From NCBI RefSeq assembly GCF_003286085.1, contig NW_020825338.1, positions 434,001-498,000 on the forward strand: a stretch of 64,000 nt of DNA, given 5' to 3'. Position 1 is the stretch's first letter, and every line of letters begins with the position of its first letter. The position numbers and the translations under genes are program-made. Source of the DNA: Drosophila persimilis (taxonomy: Eukaryota > Arthropoda > Insecta > Diptera > Drosophilidae). Positions 12,015 through 20,523 of this stretch are shown piece by piece. The notes under the pieces are model-generated. The model did no database searches, had not been told where the DNA came from, and was given only the letters and a program-made list of their open reading frames with translations.

Positions 12015-12031
12015 TGGCGCCCAACGTGGGG
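12015..12031 (+). promoter_or_regulatory. primer binding site, tRNA-Lys(CUU) type
   Basis: TGGCGCCCAACGTGGGG matches the complement of the 3' end of Drosophila tRNA-Lys(CUU), the minus-strand DNA primer. Oddly it lies 83 nt downstream of the LTR end, whereas the same motif in the second LTR element (36665) is 2 nt from its LTR. Confidence 0.75.
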
Positions 12032-12924
12032 CCCTTCTTCGGCTTGCCCCGACCAAGAAAGTTTTATAAAGTCATCAACACCAATGCGAGCTGCATCTCA
12101 ATGCAGTGTCACAAGACTTATTCCTTCATCCATTAATTCCCAACAGATATACATGGTCGTGCATTGTCTGGGTGATTGACTTCGAGTAGCTGGATTGCGT
12201 AGCAGTTTCTAAAAGACTTTAAAGCGCCGCGCTCGAGGTTAATCAAATTACTAGGCATAGTAACGAACCTCTAGTATCTGGCCGGATAGGCCACTCCGCT
12301 AAATAGCGCGTTCTAATGTTTCGGTCGGATTTAGGTTTCAAAGTGGATTAGCTCTACTGCCTACCCACCGAGATGGGAGCGTGTTGTTTGGGGGATGAAC
12401 TTGTCCATACCGTTGCTGATCATTGTCTGCCGTTTTGGCCTGGATCAGGTTAGTCAGTGGCTTAGAGCTACGGCCTGCCCGCGAACGAAGGCAATAGAAT
12501 CGGAGATGGTATATTTCCTGGGTCAGCATAACCTTGTCTTCTTCTTCAGTTTTTCTATAGTTGTTCCGTTTTTTTTTGTTTGACAGACGTAGGTGGAAGG
12601 GCTCTACTGTATTGTGGTTCTGGACGACCTACAGTTTTTGCGACCTACAGTATAAGTGGAGGGCCATCGGTTTGTCAGGGTTTCGGATTTCTCGGATATC
12701 CGTCAGTGGTGTAGAACTACCGAACGGTCCCAGTTCATCCGATGACTCATTGTACTGATTGTTGATTGTTAATAATATCACCAGAGTCAGTGGGGGACAC
12801 ACTCCTATTAGACGAATGTTGCATGGTTTCCGAATTTTGTGGATACAGAGTAGATATATCGATCGTTAAAAGTTAATAATCGAGAGTAGAAAAGAAAATC
12901 ATATATTAGTAAAATTAGGATAGG
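12032..12924 (+). other. untranslated leader of the 2.24-kb-LTR element
   Basis: About 890 nt between primer site and gag with no coding frame longer than about 65 codons. Expected to hold RNA packaging and translation signals; no specific structure was recognised. Confidence 0.5.
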
Positions 12925-14544
12925 ATGTCATTGGATTGGAGTTTTGACGAGATTGATCAAAACGACCATTCCGATATTATCTGTTGTATTTGCGTAAGAC
13001 AGGTAGAATATCGGACACAGCTTTTAAGAACAAGTTGTAACCACGTATTTCATTTAGTTTGTTTTAATACGAGAAGAGGTGAAAAGACCGTGTGCCCGGC
13101 GTGCAACAAGCCCCTACAATCATCTGCTCCTAGCTTAGCTGAGGAATTAGCCGTAGCGCAGGCGTCCGCCTCGAACGTAGAGTCTTCTCAGCTTCGAATG
13201 AGAACCAGATCACAGCGTGGGACAGCAGGTCCAGCTGCGAATACTGAAAATTTACCTTCCGTTGGTCCAACTGAAGTCGGTGTACCAATCATGCCAGTTC
13301 AGAGTAGCGAGCCAGCGAATGAAGCAAGCCCAGGCTTGGCTCAAATGGCACAGGCGTTGACGGACGCTATGGGTCAAATCGGGTTGTTGTCTCAAGCCAT
13401 GACTCAAATGACTCAGACTATGGAAATAGGATTCCAACGTTTGGCAAGTCCAACGGTACAGCCGCCGAATGACCAAGCTGCTGGATCTTCACAGTCTAGT
13501 GGAGAAAATCAAACCTTCGAACAGTTGTTCCAAATACCAACTCGAGAGTCCGTAGGTGCCCCGATAAATCAGGCTAATGATTCTAATGTCTCGGTAACCC
13601 CATGGGGATCCCAACAGATAGCGGGACTACGACCAGATAGGATTGGACAAATAATCGCAGGATGGAAGGTGCGGTTTTCCGGAAATTCGTCCATGTCGGT
13701 GGAAGATTTCATATATCGGATAGAAGCGTTAACCAAGCAGACCTTAGAGGGTAACCTCGATCTAGTGGCCAGAAACGCCATTTATTTATTTGAAGCCAGT
13801 GCGAGCGAGTGGTTTTGGCGTTACCATAAAAGCGTACCATCCGTGACCTGGCCGCAGCTAAGTACAGCCTTAAAAACTCGATTTAGAGATGGGCGTACCG
13901 ATCTGGAAATTCGTACGGCAATAGTGCAACGAAAGCAGAAGCCGCACGAACTATTTGATACATTTTACGAAGCCATTGTAACCCTGTCCGACAAACTAGT
14001 CAACCCCATGTCCGAAATGTCGCTGTTGGAAGTGCTAAAGTCGAATCTCTTGGCCGATATCCAACATGAAGTTTTATACATTCCCATTCTGTCAGTAGCA
14101 CAATTGCGCAACATAGTGCGTACTCGCGAACGGTTTTTGCAATCAGTGGCTAAGCCTATGGGCATCGCTGAGCCGAAGCGTAATCCTATACGACGACAGG
14201 TGCATGAAATTGTGGTACAGACAGACAAGGAAGGCGATGAGGTCGATGAAACAGAACAGCTAGATATCGCTGCAGTAACCCTTTCCTGTTGGAACTGTGG
14301 TTGTCAGGGGCATCGGTATCAAGACTGTGTAGGTGATCGCACCGTTTTTTGTTACGGCTGTGGCAAACGGGATACGTATAAACCGTCGTGCTCTAGGTGC
14401 AACGATCCAAAAAACTCGTCAAGCCGTGCACAATCGACAGGTGCATGCAAACCAAACAGTTCGAAAGCAACGAACACCATTATGGACGTCACCATGGCAA
14501 GGTCACCACCGAAGTGGGTTTTCAAGGCCAGAAGAAAGTCTTGA
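12925..14544 (+). CDS. gag: Gag with N-terminal RING-H2 finger and zinc knuckles
   Basis: 539 codons, uninterrupted; forms the virus-like particle and packages element RNA. Residues 20-60 fit a RING-H2 pattern exactly: C20, C23, C38, H40, H43, C46, C57, C60 (C-x2-C-x14-C-x-H-x2-H-x2-C-x10-C-x2-C). RING fingers usually act as E3 ubiquitin ligases; activity here is inference. A low-complexity Gln/Ser/Pro region follows, then a Ty3/gypsy capsid-like core (about 235-410: IIAGWKVRFSGNSSMSVEDF, SASEWFWRYH). Near the C-terminus is a CCHC knuckle (CWNCGCQGHRYQDC) and a Cys-rich second finger. The start ATG at 12925 follows a clean leader. It overlaps the pol frame from 14397. Confidence 0.85.
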   Translation: MSLDWSFDEIDQNDHSDIICCICVRQVEYRTQLLRTSCNHVFHLVCFNTRRGEKTVCPACNKPLQSSAPSLAEELAVAQASASNVESSQLRMRTRSQRGTAGPAANTENLPSVGPTEVGVPIMPVQSSEPANEASPGLAQMAQALTDAMGQIGLLSQAMTQMTQTMEIGFQRLASPTVQPPNDQAAGSSQSSGENQTFEQLFQIPTRESVGAPINQANDSNVSVTPWGSQQIAGLRPDRIGQIIAGWKVRFSGNSSMSVEDFIYRIEALTKQTLEGNLDLVARNAIYLFEASASEWFWRYHKSVPSVTWPQLSTALKTRFRDGRTDLEIRTAIVQRKQKPHELFDTFYEAIVTLSDKLVNPMSEMSLLEVLKSNLLADIQHEVLYIPILSVAQLRNIVRTRERFLQSVAKPMGIAEPKRNPIRRQVHEIVVQTDKEGDEVDETEQLDIAAVTLSCWNCGCQGHRYQDCVGDRTVFCYGCGKRDTYKPSCSRCNDPKNSSSRAQSTGACKPNSSKATNTIMDVTMARSPPKWVFKARRKS

Positions 14545-14855
14545 AATTGTTTGTAGTCCCATCCTTGGCGCAAGACCTATATCTAGGCATAGACTTTTGG
14601 TCTCGTTTTAATTTGTTACCTGCTTTTCTAGCCAATAAATCATCCAGTCCAGAGGTGTCAAGCTTAGCATTTGATAGTACGTTACATGTGTGTTTGTCGA
14701 AGCATCAGCAAGCTCAGTTAGCAGAGACGGTTAACTTGTTTCCCTCCTTTGCGAAGCAAGGTCTGGGAAAAACGGGCTGGTTGTCGCACGATATTGAAGT
14801 GGGCAGCGCAAAGGCAATAAAGCAACGACATTATGCTGTGTCTCCAGCCGTTTAA
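14397..14855 (+). pseudogene. pol N-terminal part: truncated protease and RT leader
   Basis: Frame overlapping the end of gag. It reads TTEVGFQGQKKVLKLFVVPSLAQDLYLGIDFWSRF, the C-terminal half of a retropepsin (flap to LGIDFW). No D-[ST]-G-A active-site motif is present upstream in any frame between the zinc fingers and this segment, so the front half of the protease seems deleted. The frame then runs into the RT leader (KQRHYAVSPAV) and stops at TAA 14853-14855. The next frame (14862 on) is in register, so this stop is a single nonsense codon. Confidence 0.7.
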
Positions 14856-14861
14856 AAGCTA

Positions 14862-17342
14862 ATGTACGTAGAGGTAGACCGAATGTTAGCTCTTGGAGTA
14901 ATCGAAGAATCAGATAGCGCATGGTCGTCACCCGTGGTCCTCGTTCGTAAACCGGGAAAGGTGCGATTATGCATCGCAAGTCGGAAACTGAACGAAGTCA
15001 CTGTCAAGAACGCTTATCCCATGCCATTGATCGATGGCATTCTCAGTCGGCTGCCTCGAGCTGAGTTCATTTCAAGCATCGATTTGAAGGATGCCTATTG
15101 GCAAATTCCGCTGGAAGTAAGCGCTCGTGAAAAAACGGCGTTTACCATCCCAGGGCGCCCGTTGTATCAGTACACGGTCATGCCCTTTGGGTTGTGTAAT
15201 GCACCCCAAACGATGTCCAAGTTGATGGATAAAGTGATACCGCCATCTCTACGAAATGAGATATTTATTTATCTAGACGATTTGTTGGTGATCTCTGAAT
15301 CCTTTGAGCATCATATTCAAGTCCTCAATGTCCTGTCTGCCCGATTACGCGAAGCTGGTCTGACCATAAACGTGGAGAAGTCCAAATTTTGCCTAAAGGA
15401 GATCAAATACCTAGGCCATATTATAGGCAACGGAACGATCCAGACAGATGTTGAGAAGGTCCAAGCGATTCAAGAGTTTCCGGTCCCCCGATCCGTGAAA
15501 CAAGTCCGTAGGTTCTTAGGTCTCACTGGTTGGTACCACAAATTCATAAAAAATTATGCGGGTATCGCAGCGCCAATCTCAGATACACTTAAGAGCAAGC
15601 GAAAATTTGAATGGATCGATGAAGCACAGAACGCGTTCGATTCCTTAAAATCACAGATGTGTAACGCTCCTGTGTTGCACAGTCCAGATTTTACCATTCC
15701 TTTTTCAATCCATTGTGATGCGAGTCACACAGGAGTGGGTGGTGTCCTGATGCAATCAGATGAAGATGGCAACGAGGTACCCATCGCTTTTATGTCACGC
15801 AAATTGAACCAATGTCAACGTAATTATTCCGTAACCGAAAAAGAGTGTTTGGCAGCGGTCATGTGCGTCAAGAAATTTAGAGCGTATGTAGAAGGGCATC
15901 AGTTTTCCATTATTACCGATCATGCCTCATTAAAATGGCTGATGTCACAGGCTGACCTAAACTCGAGACTAGCTCGATGGGCCCTGAAACTGCAAGGCTT
16001 CACCTTTAAGATTTTTCATAGAAAGGGTAGTCAGAACATCGTTCCGGATGCCTTATCACGAGTGCATACCGAAGACTTATCGTATATTGGCATTGATAGC
16101 CTAGTGGACCTTCAATCGGAAGCGTTTAAATCCACTGACTATCAGGAACTCATTGCGAAAATTCAAGCTAATCCAGATCGTTTACCGGATGTAAAAGTAA
16201 TGGATAACCTTCTGTATCGTCGAGCTGAACACGCCACTGGTGAGCAAATTAGTGACGACATGTGCTGGAAACTGTGGGTTCCCAGAGCTCTGGTGACAGA
16301 AGTGCTTAAACAAGGCCACGAACATCCCTTAGCTTCTCACAGTGGGATCAATAAGACGCTAGAACGAGTTCGACGCTTCTATTATTGGCCAATTTTAGTG
16401 GGCGATGTAAAAGCTTTTATCAACCATTGCGAAGTGTGCAAATGTTGTAAGCACCCCAATCGTCCTCTACGTCCTCCAATGGGCAAAGCAGGAGAGACCT
16501 TTCGGCTATTTCAGAAACTTTACGTCGATTTTCTAGGTCCGTACCCCCGAAGTCGATCTGGAAATATAGGCATTTTTGTAGTACTCGATCATTTTTCTAA
16601 ATTTCCTTTCCTAAAAGTGGTAAAGAAATTTACGGCGGATGCCGTAATTCGGTTCATGGAGGAAGACCTGTTTCATTGCTTTGGAGTCCCGGAAGTGATA
16701 GTGTCAGATAACGGTGTTCAATTCAAGTCACACAAGTTTAATGATCTGTTAGCGAAATACCAAATTCGACATTCGTACACCGCCGCCTACGCTCCCCAAA
16801 CCAATGCCTCAGAGCGGGAAAATCGCTCAGTACTCGCTGCTATCAAAGCGTACATTAAGCCCGATCAATCCAATTGGGATGAGCAGATTAGCTTCATTAC
16901 TTGTGCGTTACGGTCCAGTGTGCATGCAGCCGTAAAAAGTAGCCCATATCGTGTTGCTTTTGGCCAAAACATGATTACTGGCGGTTCCACTTATCAACTC
17001 CTACGAAACCTCAGTATGTTGGAGGACCGAACTGTGGTATTTGATCGCGACGATTCCTTCGAGCTAATTCGCAAGACCGCTGCAGAAGCAATGAAACAGC
17101 AGCATGTTCGAAACGAAAATATCTATAATCTTCGAAGCCGAGAAGTAAACTTTCAAGTGGGTCAAGAAGTTTATAGACGAAATTTTGATCAGAGTAGTTT
17201 TGTGAAAGGCTTTAATGCGAAACTGGCACCTACGTTTCGGAAAGCCCGCATTAAGAAAAGACTCGGGAACAGCTACTATGAGCTGGAAGATTTCCAGGGT
17301 CGCTTTATAGGTAAATATCACGCAAAAGATATTAAACAATAA
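14862..17342 (+). CDS. pol: Pol: reverse transcriptase, RNase H, integrase
   Basis: 826 codons open. RT: EESDSAWSSPVVLVRKPGK at 15-33, motif A SSIDLKDAYW (D74), motif C YLDD at 137-140. RNase H: HCDASHTGVGG near 284-294, TEKECLA near 325-331, TDHASLKWL near 352-360, VPDALSR at 394-400. Integrase: HHCC finger H488/H493/C523/C526, then catalytic D556, D616 and E651. A C-terminal chromodomain is not evident. Residue 39 is Ala in LCIASRKLN where most Ty3/gypsy RTs have Asp. Translation would depend on readthrough of the upstream TAA or on another copy. Ends 73 nt before the 3' LTR. Confidence 0.88.
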   Translation: MYVEVDRMLALGVIEESDSAWSSPVVLVRKPGKVRLCIASRKLNEVTVKNAYPMPLIDGILSRLPRAEFISSIDLKDAYWQIPLEVSAREKTAFTIPGRPLYQYTVMPFGLCNAPQTMSKLMDKVIPPSLRNEIFIYLDDLLVISESFEHHIQVLNVLSARLREAGLTINVEKSKFCLKEIKYLGHIIGNGTIQTDVEKVQAIQEFPVPRSVKQVRRFLGLTGWYHKFIKNYAGIAAPISDTLKSKRKFEWIDEAQNAFDSLKSQMCNAPVLHSPDFTIPFSIHCDASHTGVGGVLMQSDEDGNEVPIAFMSRKLNQCQRNYSVTEKECLAAVMCVKKFRAYVEGHQFSIITDHASLKWLMSQADLNSRLARWALKLQGFTFKIFHRKGSQNIVPDALSRVHTEDLSYIGIDSLVDLQSEAFKSTDYQELIAKIQANPDRLPDVKVMDNLLYRRAEHATGEQISDDMCWKLWVPRALVTEVLKQGHEHPLASHSGINKTLERVRRFYYWPILVGDVKAFINHCEVCKCCKHPNRPLRPPMGKAGETFRLFQKLYVDFLGPYPRSRSGNIGIFVVLDHFSKFPFLKVVKKFTADAVIRFMEEDLFHCFGVPEVIVSDNGVQFKSHKFNDLLAKYQIRHSYTAAYAPQTNASERENRSVLAAIKAYIKPDQSNWDEQISFITCALRSSVHAAVKSSPYRVAFGQNMITGGSTYQLLRNLSMLEDRTVVFDRDDSFELIRKTAAEAMKQQHVRNENIYNLRSREVNFQVGQEVYRRNFDQSSFVKGFNAKLAPTFRKARIKKRLGNSYYELEDFQGRFIGKYHAKDIKQ

Positions 17343-17404
17343 ATCGTATCAAGCACTCCAAGTGTGGATCACGCTTTGGTTAGCAAGACCCCAAAGTGTG
17401 ATTT

Positions 17405-17415
17405 CAGCGGGGGGG
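17405..17415 (+). promoter_or_regulatory. polypurine tract
   Basis: AGCGGGGGGG directly abuts the 3' LTR start; it should prime plus-strand DNA synthesis. Confidence 0.75.
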
Positions 17416-19657
17416 TGTAATATTCGATGCTTGTCGTGCCTTTTATTTGAATTATGAACGGCTAACTCCCAAAATTACAGCCTAAAACTAGGCAGAAAAA
17501 AATTCGAGTTGCAGAGCTTGTGAACTTTAACCATACATAGATTATCAGCTGTTTTGCGACCAAGTGGCAACACTAAGATATGCAATTTTTCTGCTTTGCA
17601 CTATATTTCATTAAATATTGCTGTGGCTGGATTCTGTATAACAGAAGAAGACCATAGAAGGTGTGGAAAAAACGTGGGTTGCTGTACCTAGTAGTCCCAG
17701 CCTCTGTCTTTTTCACCTCGTGGCCGTCAGAGTGACCGGCAGTGGAAAAAGAAGTCTTCTTGAGCTGACCCAGTTCTCTAAAACAAGGTCAAGCCAAAGT
17801 CAAAGCCTAGTGCAAGTGCCAAGTGCGGCTCAAAGTGATCATTGAATTTGAGTGGACGCGCCAGTTATATATCGCCAATACTGGGGCAGCCGTTCGACCA
17901 TTTGGAAACGAGCGCCGCTAGTGTATCAACATTTTTCGAAACAGTGGTGCAATTCTGTTGAGGTAATTATCCACCCAGCTGCAGCGACCCGTTGAAAAAT
18001 GTTCTGTTCTTTCCGTGTAGGATTAGCACCACTAGTATCTACGTATTGAAACGCTGGTCTAGAAGATACGGATTGGTTATTCCCGGAGACCTCTTGGCCA
18101 CGTGCCCGTACCACCGTTCGGTAGCCGAGGGCATGGACTTGCGCCTCAAGTAAACCCGATCGGTGTGCTCTGCAATCTTCGCCTGGACAAGTTCGACCCA
18201 TGGGGATGAGCTGAGTGACTCTTCAAATAAACCAGTCACCCCACGAGCAATCCAGTGTGCGAGTGTACCTAACCTCACGCCGCAGATGGACCGCGGTCAT
18301 TGACCCCTGGCATCGGAAGCAGCTGATGTTACCTGCGCCCGGTACAATCGTGTGCCACCTTCATACCTCGAGTAGGAACTCGGTCTCCAGCCGGGAAGCA
18401 TCGAACCCGCATCGGATTTAGTTATATTTTCTATCTTTCTTTCGAAATTAGACCCGATATGCGAAACCCTGTTTTGTTATCCGCTTTCTGTTTAACAATG
18501 TTCTTTTTATACGGCAAAAATGTGCAAAAGCCAATTAAATACGGTATAAACAAAAAGGGAATTCCTGTCCATGGGCTAAGTCGAACTTGAACAAATGAGT
18601 AGTGTATTAATACCGATTATTTTTACAGTTTGTGATTTTGGTTGCCACGCATTCATCTCATCATCTATGCAGATACTCATCACAATCACACACATCATCA
18701 TACTCATCCACCCATCAAATCACCTCATCCAACACACAACGAAAGATCTTTCTGCGTGGGAGTCAAAGTTATTAATCGTTTCGTAAGTGATTATAAGAAA
18801 GAAAAAAAGTAAGCCATCTGAAAAGAATGAATGTGCGGTAACTATTCGTTGGTCTTCAACCATGATCACGGTTTTATACACGTATTACTCATGCCTTTAA
18901 ACGACTTTCCATATAACCGATTTTTGTCTGGTTTTGGCACTGACCAAGTTACCGTAATGACATATGACGTTTCCTTGTTCCTATGATGAACACGTAACCT
19001 ATTTCTTGCATCTATATATACATACTACTAATCATTTTTATAGATTTAAGAACCTTATACCCTACCTCGCCCCTATGATACTCTTGATACTAGTAATACC
19101 CTATAAATGTAAGACGATACCGAATAGCAGGCTTATACTAGGGACTAGGTTCTATTAGCGTTAGGTTTTATAGGAATTTAAATGAAGAATTATGGATTGT
19201 TTAAATAAAGTAGTTTTGGAAATGAACCGTGGCTAAATAGATTATATCGGAACCATGCAACCTCGCAAGACGGAGATGTGACCCACCGCAGTCTTTGTTG
19301 GAGGGATCCTGACGATTAATAGGTGGCCCTGAAGGATCATGGTAGGGTGGGCGTTCTCGCCAATGGGCGATACCGCAGCCGACAAAGATCTGACCGGTGA
19401 TCTTCTTCGTTTACGTGTACATGCTGATCTGTCCCTTTGACCCCCCTGTATCCCGTTTCCTAGTATCCTTTCCCTACTCGTACGCGATTTTTTTTTATAA
19501 ATTCTTATCTCGACCATTTGCCAGAGCTATAAATGGGTAGTAAAATTTCCTCCATGCCCACACCCCGCAGACCAGAGACAAAAGCCGAAGCCAGCGCGTA
19601 CTTCCTACTCCCGTTTACTTATCATCAGCTCCTCTAACCTGTACGTTGTATGCTACA
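17416..19657 (+). repeat. 3' LTR of 2.24-kb-LTR element
   Basis: 2242 bp, nearly identical to 9684-11931. It ends ...TGCTACA and is followed by ATGG and then CR1 sequence. Confidence 0.92.
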
Positions 19658-19661
19658 ATGG

Positions 19662-20130
19662 AGACTCTGTTCTGGATCAGATTGGTGTGGCGGTGGCTGG
19701 CCAGTTGGAGACGCTATTTATTAGCGCATTTTGGGTTCGTCGGTATGGTCCGGCGATCCGCAATCGTCGGCTATGATACCTAGTAATGTACATTTGCCGA
19801 ACGAGATTCTTTTCCTAGATGACTGTTTTAGTATGGGCTTATCCCAAGTAAATAATGTTTTTAATAGGCTAAATAAGATTCTAGACTTGGTTTTTGTTAG
19901 TTCGGATATAGATTGCCATGTTACATGTTGCGAACTCCCCATCGCGGAATGTGACATGCATCATATGCCGTTGGAATTCTTAGTCAATTTCCATTTTTAT
20001 TCGCCCTGGGCATAACCATATTATGAATGCTTCTTTTCTAGTGTAAGCCTGAATGCTATTAGGGATGATATGTTAAATCCTAGTGTAGACCGTCCTTTAA
20101 TGTTTTCCTGCATACGGTCCGTCGTATTAT
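19662..20130 (+). pseudogene. CR1 LINE ORF2, endonuclease C-terminal part
   Basis: Resumes the CR1 endonuclease after the LTR element. Initial frame DSVLDQIGVAVAGQLETLFISAF, then frame 19731-20015 with NNVFNRLNKILDLVFVSSDID, the end of the endonuclease domain, and DMHHMPLEFLVNF. Further CR1-like reading (SLNAIRDDMLNPSVDRPLMF) runs to about 20120 through stops. Confidence 0.65.
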
Positions 20131-20220
20131 TGGTATGGTTATGAATTAGTGGACTGTATAATCTTTTAATATATTGATCTTATTTATTTACATATATTAA
20201 GTATTTAAGATTGGCGGTTA

Positions 20221-20461
20221 TGTTACAACGTGTATATGTATTAATAGCGGGGGTTGTCTATGATGCGGCGGCACGAACTATGCGTGCGGTTGGTTTCATC
20301 TAGAGATTTCGACTAACGCAACTCCGCGAAAAGAAGTCGAGCAAAAGGGAATTGGAAGATCACGCGATACGACTCGACGCGACGGTCTCAATGCAAAAAC
20401 GGAACGCATCGCTGTGTGCGTGTGCAGCTGCGGGTCTGGCCATGCTTGTGAGAACCTTACA
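20221..20461. mobile_element. probable solo LTR, 241 bp
   Basis: Begins TGTTACAACG and ends ACCTTACA, and is flanked on both sides by GTTA (20217-20220 and 20462-20465), a 4-bp target duplication as made by Ty3/gypsy elements. It lies in the CR1 ORF2 region between endonuclease and RT. Some flanking sequence (20131-20216 and 20466-20520) is also not clearly CR1, so other rearrangements are present. Small LTR size is compatible with the mdg3/blastopia group; unverified. Confidence 0.5.
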
Positions 20462-20523
20462 GTTATGTTCTTTACCCGCGCAATAACAACACAGCTATGC
20501 GCGTAAAACTAGCTACTTAAGCG

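Larger units (their letters stand above)
9680..19661 (+). mobile_element. Ty3/gypsy retrotransposon with 2.24-kb LTRs (Osvaldo/Ulysses-like)
   Basis: Complete LTR retrotransposon inserted into the CR1 endonuclease. LTRs are 9684-11931 and 17416-19657, each TG...CA. The 4-bp target duplication ATGG is at 9680-9683 and 19658-19661. Order inside: tRNA-Lys-type primer site (12015), leader, gag (12925), pol (14397-17342), polypurine tract, 3' LTR; there is no env. The unusually long LTRs and tRNA-Lys primer recall Ulysses/Osvaldo, but I assign that lineage only tentatively. LTR copies differ at only a few sites and homopolymers, so the insertion is young. Confidence 0.9.
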
